NCBI GenBank assembly: GCA_013347225.1
Contig: CP054595.1
Coordinates: forward strand, 1,178,001-1,242,000
DNA: 64,000 nt
Source: Candidatus Accumulibacter similis
GTDB taxonomy: Bacteria > Pseudomonadota > Gammaproteobacteria > Burkholderiales > Rhodocyclaceae
Direction of reading: 5' to 3'
Numbering within the stretch: the stretch's first letter is position 1; each line of letters opens with the position of its first letter. This document shows, one piece after another, positions 38,186 to 47,074 of the stretch. Both the position numbers and the translations under genes were made by a program. The notes under the pieces were generated by a model. That model was not told the DNA's origin. It saw nothing but the letters and a program-made list of their open reading frames with translations, and did no database searches.

Positions 38186-39436
38186 TCAGACTACTTCCAG
38201 CTGGCCGGTGACTGCGGCGGCGATGAGTGCTGCGCGGCGTTCCATGAGAAGAGCGATCGTGCGTTCAGTCGCGGTACGCACTTTGTCGAGTCCCGCGGTC
38301 TCTTGCGTAATGAATCTAACGAGTGCGCGCTGCTCTTGTGGCGGAGGTACTGGAATGCGGATGTCGCTGAGTGCCTCGCGATTGATCTTTGGCATGGCGA
38401 CCCGGTTGGATTCCAGAACGGCCCATGTACTGAATGGCTCGGACAGAAGGAAAAGCAGCAGGAACTCCGGCTCCATGCCTTCGCGTGAGCGCAGTGGATA
38501 CATGTCAGCGCTGCACAGGCAGTCCTCGACTGCTATCGTTGCCTTCCGAAGGGACGGTCGAATCTTTGAATAGATGACGTCGCCGCGTCGGCACAGATAC
38601 TTGCCAGATATCGCACCTTGGTCGGCCGCCGTCTCGGTACTGAGCAGACGTCCGGTTCCGGACTCCACGTGGTTTGGCGCGATCAGTGGCATGGTGACGT
38701 AGGGTTCTACCTCTGGGTCAACCTGGCCTTCGATGATGAAGACACTCCACGTGAATTTCGAAGTCTCCCAATGCGCCGGAATCTCGCCGAGCCAGGGGAT
38801 GCCGGAGTCGCGGAGGGGGGCGCGGGGGTCGAGGCCGCGGGTAACGGCGCGGGTGATGAGCGCCCGACGCTTCTCGGCCAACAGCCTAAGCACCCGCTCC
38901 TTCGCTGCCACCATCGCATCCAGTCGCGCCGTCTCGCGGTCGAGGAAGTCGGCGGTGGCACGTTGCTTCGGGAGAGGCGGCACCGGAATCGGCATGTTGC
39001 CGATGAAGTCCCAGTCGGCCCGTGGCATCTTCGAGCCGAATGTCGAAGCGTCTACCGCGTCGATGAAGCCACGAGATAAGCAGACGTATCGAAGAAAGGC
39101 GGACTCGGTCTCCACAGGCTGCATGACGAGCAGTTCGGTGGTGCATCGTCCCTGGAACGTAGCTACCCAGGCCTTCGCAAGATACGGACGGAGCTTTCCA
39201 AAGAGGACATCGCCAGGCTCGAACGTATTGCTCAGTGAATCCGATTGTCCAGACGCCGACAGCGCGGACTCGTCTGTCGCCGCGGGATCGCCAATCAGTC
39301 GCCCAGTCGACGACTCGATGCTCTCCAGTCCGATGTAAGGCCGTTCGTCTCCGGCCCCTTCACCGCGCGAGCGCCGAAGCGCTACGACGTACTTCAATCG
39401 CTTCGCTACGGCGGGGCGCGGCGCGAGGCTGCTCAC
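38186..39436 (-). CDS. hsdS: Type I restriction-modification specificity subunit
   Basis: DNA target recognition subunit of 416 aa with two target-recognition domains, each followed by a conserved helix. The repeats end in similar phrases: PIPVPPLPKQRATADFLDRE and RIPVPPPQEQRALVRFITQE. LRPYLAKAWVA and IRPSLRKATIA occupy equivalent positions. The two domains should read the two halves of a bipartite site. GTG 39436 overlaps the hsdM stop (GTGA). Confidence 0.93.
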   Translation of the reverse strand: MSSLAPRPAVAKRLKYVVALRRSRGEGAGDERPYIGLESIESSTGRLIGDPAATDESALSASGQSDSLSNTFEPGDVLFGKLRPYLAKAWVATFQGRCTTELLVMQPVETESAFLRYVCLSRGFIDAVDASTFGSKMPRADWDFIGNMPIPVPPLPKQRATADFLDRETARLDAMVAAKERVLRLLAEKRRALITRAVTRGLDPRAPLRDSGIPWLGEIPAHWETSKFTWSVFIIEGQVDPEVEPYVTMPLIAPNHVESGTGRLLSTETAADQGAISGKYLCRRGDVIYSKIRPSLRKATIAVEDCLCSADMYPLRSREGMEPEFLLLFLLSEPFSTWAVLESNRVAMPKINREALSDIRIPVPPPQEQRALVRFITQETAGLDKVRTATERTIALLMERRAALIAAAVTGQLEVV

Positions 39437-41421
39437 TCCGTCACCTCCCGAAGCAGCCGCATGATCTCTTCCTCCGCCTGCTTCAGCTCGGCGTCGATCA
39501 CCTCCAGCGGCCGCGGCGGCGTGTACTTGTAGAAGTGGCGATTGAAATTGATCTCATAGCCGACCTTGTCCTTGCTTCGGTCCATCCAGGCGTCGGGCAC
39601 ATGCGGGCACACCTCGCGCTCGAAGTAGGCGTCGATGTCGTCCTTGAGCGGCACGTTCTCGAAATCGCGCAGCTCGGCATCGGGCTCGTAGCCATCGTCG
39701 CGCACGCCCTTGGCGACCGGATCGGCCGCGGGGTCCTTTAGCGTGAAGACGCTGCGGAAGAGTTTCTGCTCCGTCGCCTTCCAGCGCGACTTGCGCGCGT
39801 GCAGCAGGTCCTCGATGCGGCTCCACACCTCATTCCAGTCGCGCTGCGGCTCGCGGCCCAGCGTCTTGTCGATGGCCTGCACGTCATCGAGCAGGTGGGG
39901 ACAGGCGTCGAGGAAGCGCGCCTTGTCGTCCAGCGTCATCTGGTAGCGCAGGCGCAGCGGCCGCTCGACGGTGACGCGGGTGTAGCCGAAGTCGGCGTTG
40001 TCGAAGGTACTGGAGGGGTCGCCGTCGGTTGGCCGGTCGTAAAGCTTGACGATCTCGTCGATCTGGCTGGTGGTGATGTGGCGGCGCTTGTCGCCGAGGC
40101 TGCGCTTGTTGTCCTCGCTGCCGCCCGCGGTCCACACGCTGCGCGCATCGAGGAGCTGGATCTTGCCCTTGCGCCGCTGGGTCTTGCGGTTGGTGACGAT
40201 CCAGACGTAGGTGCCGATACCGGTGTTGTAGAACATCTGCTCGGGCAGGGCGATGATGGCTTCGAGCCAGTCATTCTCGATGATCCACTTGCGGATGTCG
40301 CTCTCGCCCGAGCCTGCGCCGCCGGTGAACAGCGGCGAGCCGCTGAAGACGATGGCCAGCCGCGAGCCGTGCTTGTGCTGCGCCGGGCGAACGGGCTCGA
40401 ACTTGGCGACCATATGCTGCAGGAAGAGCAGCGAGCCGTCGTTCACGCGCGGCAACCCGGCGCCGAAGCGGCCGTCGAAGCCGCGCTTGTCGCGCTCCTG
40501 CTGGATCTCCTTCTGCTGCTTCTTCCAGTCCACGCCGAAGGGCGGATTGGTGAGGAAGTAGTCGAAGGTCTCGCCCGCGAACTGGTCCTCGGTGAAGCTG
40601 TCGCCGTAGCGCACGTTGTTGCCGGCGCCGTTGTGGTCCACCTGCTTCATCAGCATGTCGGATGCCGCGGTGGCGAAGGCGCGCTTGTTGTAGTCCTGCC
40701 CGTAGACGTAGAGCCTGGCTGCGCCGTGGTGCTCGCGCAGGTAGTTCTGCGCCTCGGCCAGCATGCCGCCAGTACCGCAGGCCGGGTCGAGCAGCTTGCG
40801 CACCGTACCGGGCGTGGCACGCAACTTGTCGTCGTCGATGAACAGGATGCTCACCATCAGCCGGATGACCTCGCGCGGCGTGAAGTGGTCGCCGGCGGTC
40901 TCGTTGGCGAGTTCGTTGAAGCGGCGGATGAGGTTCTCGAAGATGAGCCCCATCTGCTCGTTGGGCACCGCGTTCGGGTGCAGGTCCACGTCGCAGAACT
41001 TGGAGACGACGAGGTAGAGGATGTTCGCCTCGCGCATTCGCTCGATCTCGGCTTCGAACTCGAAGAACTCGAAGATGTCGCGGACGTTCTTCGAGAAACC
41101 CTTGATGTAGCTGACGAGGTGCTTCTCGATGTAGTCGGGGTCACCCTTCAGCCTCTCGAAGTCGAGCGGGGAGTGATTGTGGAAGCGCTGGCCGGCGGCA
41201 TTGTTGAGATGGGTGTCGAGGGCGTCGCCTTCGAGCCTGCCGCCCTTGCGCCTCTCGAACTCGGCCAGGACCTTGGCTTTCGTCGGCGCCAGCACGCAGT
41301 CGAAGCGGCGAAGGACGGTCATGGGGAGCATGACGCGTTCGTACTGCGGCGGGCGGTAGGGACCGCGCAGCAGGTCGGCGATCTGCCAGATCAGGTTCGA
41401 GAAGTAGTTGTGGTCAGGCAT
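39433..41421 (-). CDS. hsdM: Type I restriction-modification methyltransferase subunit
   Basis: N6-adenine methyltransferase of 662 aa. The SAM motif is LLDPACGTGGMLAEAQNYL and the catalytic motif IV is FLTNPPFGVDW. The N-terminal helical HsdM domain shows LRRFDCVLAPTK; NEQMGLIFENLIRRFNE and GDHFTPREVIRLM precede the catalytic core. First gene of the operon hsdM-hsdS-ptuA-ptuB-(hsdR')-rhuM-hsdR, all joined by overlaps or gaps of a few bases. I see no strong promoter upstream. Confidence 0.95.
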   Translation of the reverse strand: MPDHNYFSNLIWQIADLLRGPYRPPQYERVMLPMTVLRRFDCVLAPTKAKVLAEFERRKGGRLEGDALDTHLNNAAGQRFHNHSPLDFERLKGDPDYIEKHLVSYIKGFSKNVRDIFEFFEFEAEIERMREANILYLVVSKFCDVDLHPNAVPNEQMGLIFENLIRRFNELANETAGDHFTPREVIRLMVSILFIDDDKLRATPGTVRKLLDPACGTGGMLAEAQNYLREHHGAARLYVYGQDYNKRAFATAASDMLMKQVDHNGAGNNVRYGDSFTEDQFAGETFDYFLTNPPFGVDWKKQQKEIQQERDKRGFDGRFGAGLPRVNDGSLLFLQHMVAKFEPVRPAQHKHGSRLAIVFSGSPLFTGGAGSGESDIRKWIIENDWLEAIIALPEQMFYNTGIGTYVWIVTNRKTQRRKGKIQLLDARSVWTAGGSEDNKRSLGDKRRHITTSQIDEIVKLYDRPTDGDPSSTFDNADFGYTRVTVERPLRLRYQMTLDDKARFLDACPHLLDDVQAIDKTLGREPQRDWNEVWSRIEDLLHARKSRWKATEQKLFRSVFTLKDPAADPVAKGVRDDGYEPDAELRDFENVPLKDDIDAYFEREVCPHVPDAWMDRSKDKVGYEINFNRHFYKYTPPRPLEVIDAELKQAEEEIMRLLREVTE

Positions 41422-41822
41422 CGTTCAGGTCACTCCGACCGCGCATTGTAGTCCCGTCCCAAAACGGCGGGCCGTCGCACGCAAGACTTCGCATGGTGAC
41501 CCTGCCCGCATGCACACATGGCCAGAACACTCCGAACAAGACAATTGGCTGCGCCACGGACCCGTCCAACAGACCTTCCGGCCATTGCGTCATCGCCATC
41601 CCGGCGCTGGCAACGCCGGTGTCTACGTGACCAAGCCGACGAACGCATCCCTCGCGAAGAACTATAGCATGCGGGCGGAGCCGCCCTGCCGGGTTGGCCT
41701 GCGCCACCGACAGATCGCTGATGGTCAGGGCCGTGCGGTGCCGCCAGCCGCCCCGCCAGCCCTGCCGATCGGCACGACGCGCAGCACCGGATCCAGGCGT
41801 TTGCCAAGTGCCTGTGCGCGAC
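41422..41822. other. Gene-free stretch upstream of hsdM
   Basis: About 400 bp between the hsdM start and the end of the SWIM gene. A minus-strand TATAGT at 41661-41666 is the only promoter-like hexamer I noticed, without a matching -35. Open frames here look non-coding. It is the likely boundary of the restriction operon within the island. Confidence 0.4.
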
Positions 41823-43580
41823 TCATGGGGTCGATGCGGTCGAACGTGCGACACCATCGAGCAGCTTGATGAAGTTTCGTTTCAGCTTGAATTGCAGGCG
41901 CAGTTCGGCCAGGTAGTTGCCGAAGTCCCGCGACTGATCCCGCGCCTTCATCAGTCTGCCCACCTTGCGGATCAACCGCGTCGCTTCCTCGTAGGCCGCG
42001 TTCCTGGTGTCTTCCACGATCAGTGGCACGACGCGGCGGTAAAGGCTGACGGCATCCTCCGGGCGCCCGGCTTCCAGCTTGCCGGCCAGGGCGATCAGCA
42101 GGTGGCGATCGCAGATGCCCTGGTGGGCCGCCGCCCAAGCCGCGTCGAGGTCTTCTTCCCAAAGGGCGATCTCGACCCGCTGCGACTGGTTGGGGACCGA
42201 CGGCTTCGGCTTCCAGCGGTTCGTCATCGCCGCCTCGCCGGCGATACTGTCGTCGAGTCTGGTCAGTGCCCGTTCCCGCTGTACCGGCCAGATGCCGAGC
42301 TTGCCGGCGACCTCGTGCAGCTTGCTGAATGCTTGCAGACTGGGGTTCTCGTCGAACTGAACCCAGGTCAGATCCAGGGCCTCGTCGTTGCGCTGACGCT
42401 CCAGGTAGGCGCCCACGAGAAAGTCGCGCAAGCGGTTGTCGGGACGCTCGGGAAACGCTTTCAGGCCACGTTCCGCCCATGCCAGGGCCTTGTCCGGCTG
42501 CCCGGCCTTGACCCAGATTTCGGCGATCGCGAGATAGGCATAGCCGGATGCAAGATCCCGCGCCTTGATCGCCACCAGTTCCTCGACGTCGCCGCTCGCC
42601 GTCGCCAGTTGCTCCATGACGCGCGTGATGCGGGCGCGGCTGACATCGTAGCGGTCCTTACGGTCGCCTGGCTTGACCTTGCCCCATTCCGCTTCCGCCA
42701 GTTCCCGGTAGCGGCGCAGGCCGGCCTTGCCGAGAACGTCACGGTAGGCATTGGCGTCGAAACTCCACAGGCCGAACGGCAGCGTCATCTCCAGGTGGAA
42801 CAGGCGCTCGGCCAGTTCGGTCGGTTCCGGCCGCGCCATCCTGGACGCTTTGTGGTGCAGATCACCCAGGCGATGGACGATGCCGCCGACCTGGCCACTC
42901 GAGTCATCGACCTCCTCCAGTGCGGTCTCGACACACTCGATGGCGTACTCGAGCAGTTCGACCAGCATGGCGGCGGTGTCCGGCTTGAGCAGATCGGTCA
43001 GCGAATCCGCTACCTGGTCGATGCCACGGGCGAAAGTCGCCGCCTGCCGCCAATCGACAAAGCCGTGGCGGCGTGTCGCGTCGTCGATTGCCCGCCGGAA
43101 GGCGGTGGCCACGTCGCCGCCGGCGGCCGTGCGCTCGGCGTGCAGCCGCAGCGACTGATAAAGCTGGTCATCGCGCCGGGCGACGCCCAGCAACAGCTCG
43201 ATCAAGGCTGCCGGTGGCTGCGTCGCCAGGTACGCCTCGATCTCACGCCACGGATTCCGCCGCCTGGCTCTTGCCGGTGTTGCCTCGGGTTTGTCCGGCG
43301 CGGCCTGCTCTGCCAACCATGCCAGGCCGACAGCGACGCAATGCTTGCAGAAATGGCCGGCCGCGGCACGCGGGCAGCTGCAGTCGCCAGCCAGTTCGCC
43401 GCGGTTGTCCCGCAGTTCGACCTGGTAGGTCTCGTTGCCCTCGACCAGTGCGGCGATCCGGTCGTCAGCCCGCCGCAATCGCCCGACCGCGCCGACGGAA
43501 AAATACGCTTCGCCACGCCGAAAGGCGCTGCTGCCGGCGAGACTTTCGAGCACGGCGGGGGTGATCAGACCGGCGTCCAT
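41823..43580 (-). CDS. SWIM zinc-finger protein
   Basis: A 585-aa protein. Near the N-terminus the SWIM motif reads CSCPRAAAGHFCKHC, with ligands Cys67, Cys69, Cys78 and His80. The remainder is alpha-helical and repeat-rich (for example PDKALAWAERGLKAFPERPD, which looks TPR-like). SWIM fingers bind DNA or proteins. No catalytic motif was seen. A GGAGG box lies 8-12 bp upstream of ATG 43580. It could be part of the island cargo or old flanking chromosome. Confidence 0.85.
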   Translation of the reverse strand: MDAGLITPAVLESLAGSSAFRRGEAYFSVGAVGRLRRADDRIAALVEGNETYQVELRDNRGELAGDCSCPRAAAGHFCKHCVAVGLAWLAEQAAPDKPEATPARARRRNPWREIEAYLATQPPAALIELLLGVARRDDQLYQSLRLHAERTAAGGDVATAFRRAIDDATRRHGFVDWRQAATFARGIDQVADSLTDLLKPDTAAMLVELLEYAIECVETALEEVDDSSGQVGGIVHRLGDLHHKASRMARPEPTELAERLFHLEMTLPFGLWSFDANAYRDVLGKAGLRRYRELAEAEWGKVKPGDRKDRYDVSRARITRVMEQLATASGDVEELVAIKARDLASGYAYLAIAEIWVKAGQPDKALAWAERGLKAFPERPDNRLRDFLVGAYLERQRNDEALDLTWVQFDENPSLQAFSKLHEVAGKLGIWPVQRERALTRLDDSIAGEAAMTNRWKPKPSVPNQSQRVEIALWEEDLDAAWAAAHQGICDRHLLIALAGKLEAGRPEDAVSLYRRVVPLIVEDTRNAAYEEATRLIRKVGRLMKARDQSRDFGNYLAELRLQFKLKRNFIKLLDGVARSTASTP

Positions 43581-43599
43581 GGCAAAGCCCTCCTTTGGT

Positions 43600-43694
43600 C
43601 TACGTTGATGGGTCGTTCAACTCGTACCGGGTACTGCGTCCACCCGCATTCGCTTGCCGCAGGATGCCACGCACCAGCAGGTCAGTGAAGTCAG
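43600..43694 (-). pseudogene. C-terminal fragment of a Fic-like or winged-helix protein
   Basis: The minus frame FTDLLVRGILRQANAGGRST then RYEL, followed by NDPST and a stop, resembles the winged-helix tail common at the C-terminus of Fic-family and RecG-like regulators (LVxxGiLxxxxxGGRSxxYEL). No other part of such a protein is present. It abuts the photolyase-derived repeat. Confidence 0.4.
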
Positions 43695-44266
43695 GCATCG
43701 CGGCAAGGATGGCGATGATCTCTGCGTGTGGTGCAGGTCGCAATCGGTTTCCTGGCGCATTTCCATCCAGACGCGGACAGGATGAGTTCAGAGTCAATCG
43801 TGTCTTCAGCGCCTCGCATTCCTGACACGGTTCCTGTGTCACTGTTGCTTCCTGGTCCGCTTTTCGGGCACTCCGGTGTCGGATGAACGATCAACCTGGG
43901 CTCCCGCCACGCCGCAAGCCGCAGATGCATATCGACATGAATGTCGTCATAGGTGCAGAGCAGGCCGCCACATTCCTTGCGCTCGATCAAGCCGAGGGTA
44001 ACCAGAACGCTTGCATCTGCGTGCACTCGCTTCAAGTCCCGGCCGAGACGACGCGCGAGTAAACGCACCGGTACTTCGCCAGCGCCCTGCAGCGCATGAA
44101 TCATCGCCCACCGGCGTTCGGTCAGCTTGCCGAAAGATGCGGCTGCCGACTCTGAATTAAGCCGATCGCCCGGCGCAGAATCCGCCTCGAACGTCTTGCG
44201 TGCCGATGCGCGCAGCGCTGCCTTCCCGTAAGGCTGCAGGGTGATGGTCAGTGTTCTCGCTTCCAT
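43691..44266 (-). CDS. TumA/HVO_A0114-like antitoxin with aberrant C-terminus
   Basis: Residues 1-~115 match the winged-helix antitoxin of TumE/TumA systems: SFGKLTERRWAMIHALQGAG, RLLARRLGRDLKRVHADASV and GLIERKECGGLLCTYDDIHV. The family normally ends soon after HLRLAA. Here the frame continues for ~75 residues into unrelated sequence, including the photolyase-derived repeat read out of frame, so the native stop has been lost. ATG 44266 overlaps the TumE-like stop by one base. DNA binding may be retained; function is doubtful. Confidence 0.6.
   Translation of the reverse strand: MEARTLTITLQPYGKAALRASARKTFEADSAPGDRLNSESAAASFGKLTERRWAMIHALQGAGEVPVRLLARRLGRDLKRVHADASVLVTLGLIERKECGGLLCTYDDIHVDMHLRLAAWREPRLIVHPTPECPKSGPGSNSDTGTVSGMRGAEDTIDSELILSASGWKCARKPIATCTTRRDHRHPCRDA
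43695..43763 (-). repeat. ~70-bp copy of an internal segment of the photolyase gene
   Basis: This segment aligns with 45904-45973 over ~70 bp in the same orientation with about eight differences and one base deletion. In the photolyase gene it encodes residues ~35-58 (EMRRETGYVLHHAQKIIAIF). Similarity ends on both sides. Confidence 0.85.
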
Positions 44267-44530
44267 CACTCGACCTCCTCGATAGAGTCGTCGATCAACC
44301 GATCGACTCCCGAAAGGACGCAAGGCAACTCGGCGGACCCTGGATTATGGTGATCGTCCTTGCCCCTCCCGTTATCAAGACCGACCGCGCGCTGCCCGGC
44401 GAAAGCATGTACCAATCGGTACTTGTAGCCGTGCCCGGAGGGTGGAACAGGTGCGGGCTCATGCGTTGCGGCGTCCGGCGGGGCGAACCGCTGAGCGATC
44501 CGCCCATCGCGATGACCGACTACCGGGACA
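44266..44530 (-). pseudogene. TumE-like toxin, N-terminus degenerate
   Basis: The frame contains PVPPSGHGYKYRLVHAFAGQ and LDNGRGKDDHHNPGSAEL, matching the TumE core (PVPgSxHxYKYRLayvv...YDNexGKGDHrH), and ends LSGVDRLIDDSIEEVE. The N-terminal part that should lie upstream is poorly conserved, and I find no in-frame ATG, GTG or TTG at a sensible place before the end of the photolyase gene. The typical YDNE is LDNG here. It is probably an inactive toxin relic next to its antitoxin. Confidence 0.6.
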
Positions 44531-44536
44531 CGCGGA

Positions 44537-46075
44537 TCACAGGCGATCGAGCGAGTTGCGCAGTTCGTCGGCCTGCGCCTGCAGCGAACGCCGCGTCGCC
44601 TCATCCATTTTCGCCAGCTGCCGATAGACCATGCCGAGGCGCCGATTGGTCGAGAGCTTGCCGGCGTTGCGCGCAAGGAAGTCCCAGTAGAGCGAATTGT
44701 AGGGGCAGGCTCGCTCGCCGGTGCGCAGTCTCCGGTCGTAGTGGCAGCCCCTGCAGTAGTCACTCATGCGATCGATGTAGGCGGCGCTCGATACGTACGG
44801 CTTGGTGGCGAGCATTCCGCCGTCGGCAAACTGGCTCATGCCGAGGGTATTGGGGAGTTCGACCCATTCAAAGGCGTCGACATGGACGCCGAGATACCAG
44901 CGATGCACCTCCGCGGGGTCCAGTCCGGCCAGCAGCGCAAAGTTGCCGATCACCATCAGTCCCTGGATGTGGTGGGCATAGGCCTGCCCGAGGGACTGGC
45001 CGATGGCGTGGGCGAGGCAGCGCATCCTGGTCTGGCCGTTCCAGAACCATCCCGGCAGCGCCCGCGTGTGGCCGAAGAAGTTCTGCTCGACATAGCGGGG
45101 CATGTGCGCCCAGTAGAAGCCGCGAATGTATTCGCGCCAGCCGATGATCTGCCGGATGAAACCCTCGGCAGTTGCCAGCGAGACCGATCCGGCGCGCCAG
45201 GCAGCAGCGGCCCTGGCGACGACCTCGCGCGGGTCGAGCATCTTGGTGTTGAGTGCAAACGACAGCAGCGAGTGGAACATGCGCCAGGAGCGATGGCTCA
45301 TCGCGTCCTGAAAGTCGCCGAAGTGGGGCAGGGCGTTCTCGATGAAGGCGTCGAGCTGCCGCAACGCTTCGGCGCGATCGAGCGGCCAGGCCAGTCGTGC
45401 CGCATTCGCCTCGCCGAAGCTGTTGACGCCGGCAGCGACGATCGCCTGCCAGAGCGCGGAATGGTCGTGCGACGCGCGGCAGTCCGCCGGTTCGGACGGC
45501 ACCCCAGGCCAGGGCTTGCGGTTGTCCTGGTCGAAGTTCCATTGGCCGCCGACGGGTCGGCCAGCGCCATCGAGCAGCACTCGATGCTGCACCCGCATGT
45601 GGCGGTAGAAGTGCTCGAGCAGCCATTGCCTGCGTTGCGAAAACAATCGTGCCGCCTCGTCGCGCCGGGTGTAGAAGTGCTCGCTGTCCACCATTCGGCA
45701 TGGGATCGATTGACGCCGGGCATGCTCGGCCAGTTGCGCGTCGAGTCGCCATTCGTCGGGCTCCTGGTATTCGAAGGCGCGAACGTTGTCGCGACGTATC
45801 AGCGCATCGAGGTTGTCCGGCAGCGTTTGCCGGTTGTCGGGATCGTCGATCGTCAGGTAGCGCACGCGGTGCCCGGTCGCACGCAACTGGCGGGCCAGAT
45901 CGCGCATCGCGGCAAAGATGGCGATGATCTTCTGCGCGTGGTGCAGGACGTAGCCGGTTTCCCGGCGCATTTCGATGAAGGCGTACAGCACGTCGTCGCG
46001 CCGCTGCGCGAACCAGCTGTGCCGTGGATTGAGCTGGTCGCCGAGTATCAGCCGCAGGGTCGTGCCGGGACTCAT
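44537..46075 (-). CDS. Iron-sulfur bacterial (6-4) photolyase / cryptochrome (PhrB/CryB type)
   Basis: FAD protein of 512 aa. The N-terminus LRLILGDQLNPRHSWF is the antenna domain of this family. The C-terminal FAD domain has four Cys at 353, 441, 444 and 457 (TRMRCLAHAIG; DYCRGCHYDRRLRTGERACP). That spacing equals the [4Fe-4S] ligands known for Agrobacterium PhrB. MSHRSWRMFHSLLSFALNTK and GWREYIRGFYWAHMP are further signatures. It repairs (6-4) photoproducts or acts as a blue-light receptor. A partial copy of its gene lies ~2.2 kb downstream. Confidence 0.93.
   Translation of the reverse strand: MSPGTTLRLILGDQLNPRHSWFAQRRDDVLYAFIEMRRETGYVLHHAQKIIAIFAAMRDLARQLRATGHRVRYLTIDDPDNRQTLPDNLDALIRRDNVRAFEYQEPDEWRLDAQLAEHARRQSIPCRMVDSEHFYTRRDEAARLFSQRRQWLLEHFYRHMRVQHRVLLDGAGRPVGGQWNFDQDNRKPWPGVPSEPADCRASHDHSALWQAIVAAGVNSFGEANAARLAWPLDRAEALRQLDAFIENALPHFGDFQDAMSHRSWRMFHSLLSFALNTKMLDPREVVARAAAAWRAGSVSLATAEGFIRQIIGWREYIRGFYWAHMPRYVEQNFFGHTRALPGWFWNGQTRMRCLAHAIGQSLGQAYAHHIQGLMVIGNFALLAGLDPAEVHRWYLGVHVDAFEWVELPNTLGMSQFADGGMLATKPYVSSAAYIDRMSDYCRGCHYDRRLRTGERACPYNSLYWDFLARNAGKLSTNRRLGMVYRQLAKMDEATRRSLQAQADELRNSLDRL
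45904..45973 (-). repeat. Parent segment of the ~70-bp photolyase repeat
   Basis: Lies inside the intact photolyase gene; the diverged partner is at 43695-43763. Confidence 0.85.
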
Positions 46076-46279
46076 GCGATTTCCGGAAGCGGCCCGCTGC
46101 GGGGGCGTTGCGGCAAACCGTGCTGCCGCTCCGCACAGGGCAAGCCGCGCAGCAGCAGGCGCGCTCCGTCGCCCGGGCGCGCCGCAAGACGCGTCGGACG
46201 CAGCGAACCGGTCGCCGCCGGGGCGTGCGCGCTTCCCAAGTCGTGCCGCCGGTCATGAGGTCTCAGCATGGGATGCCGC

Positions 46280-46912
46280 TCATGGCCCATGCCGCGACGG
46301 ACCAGCCCGGTCGTCAGCATCACGCTGCGGCAACAGGGTCAGTGCCTGCGGTGCCGGGACGGCCAGCAGGACGGCCGCAAAGTGGGGCTCGAGCCAGCCG
46401 TGTTCCGTCGAGAGAAGCTGCCAGCCGGGCGCCTGCTGCCTGATCTGCCGGATGGTCGCCGGTGCCTGTACGCGCAGCGTGCGGGCCAGATGGCGGGCGG
46501 GTGCCGTCATCGCGGGTGTGCCGACGAAGCGCTCGACCGTCGCTTCGCGTCCTGCCTTCGCATCGCCATCGAACAGCCATAGCCTCGGCTGCCACTGGCC
46601 GGCGACCCCGGCCCGTTGCCAGCGCGCCACTTCGGCGCGGAATTCTGGCTGCCGGGCGGTGAAATACTGGGCCCCGTGATCGCATTGCCAGCCATCGCCG
46701 CGACGGCTGCTCATGCGCCCGCCGACGCCGCGAGCCTTGTCGAACAGACTGACTTCGAGGCCAGCCTCTTGCAGCAGCGTGGCGCAGGACAGGCCAGCGA
46801 TACCGGCACCGATCAGCGCCAGATGCGGAGCGGCCTGCGTCCCGACGGCCTTGCTGCCGATGCCGGTTGGCGTGAAGGATTCTTCGAGTTCGTTCACAAT
46901 TGTCCTGGACAA
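46280..46912 (-). pseudogene. Renalase-like FAD/NAD(P)-dependent oxidoreductase, C-terminally truncated
   Basis: About 200 residues with the dinucleotide motif ALIGAGIAGLSCATLLQEAG, FDKARGVGGRMSSRRGD, DHGAQYFTARQPEFRAEV and AAVLLAVPAPQALTLLP. The family is usually ~320-330 residues and continues with a second substrate-binding half and a final FAD motif. Here the frame ends in DDRAGPSRHGP and I could not find the missing part in any frame of the next 200 bp. The start is uncertain: TTG 46912 is within a palindrome, and GTG 46897 is an alternative. Such proteins commonly accompany photolyase genes. Confidence 0.65.
46900..46912. promoter_or_regulatory. Palindromic operator-like site TTGTCC-T-GGACAA
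   Basis: Perfect 6-bp arms around one base, located in the divergent region between the oxidoreductase and SDR genes. A further TTGTCC occurs at 46973-46978 and a TTGTAC at 46922-46927. Neighbouring photolyase loci are often controlled by light-responsive MerR-family (LitR/CarH) proteins; no such regulator gene is in the window. Confidence 0.35.
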
Positions 46913-47074
46913 AGTGAAGTGTTGTACCTATCATAACGATGAACGTTCGTTGATCGATGAGTAGCTGGATCATTGTCCAGGGCGGACTGGTGTTCCGATC
47001 GCCCAAGCGGCTGCTGGCCGTGGCGGGCGTCCAGTCCGGTGCGGGACAGCAGGTCAATCTGGAGAAGACACGTC

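Noticed and set aside
41694..43688. Long plus-strand open frame of about 660 codons
   Set aside because: It is the antisense shadow of the SWIM gene; the minus-strand frame has the SWIM motif and a good ribosome binding site.
46937..46953. GAACGTTC palindrome considered as a LexA box
   Set aside because: Gram-positive-type LexA sites need a four-base spacer and proteobacterial sites are CTGT-N8-ACAG; neither fits.
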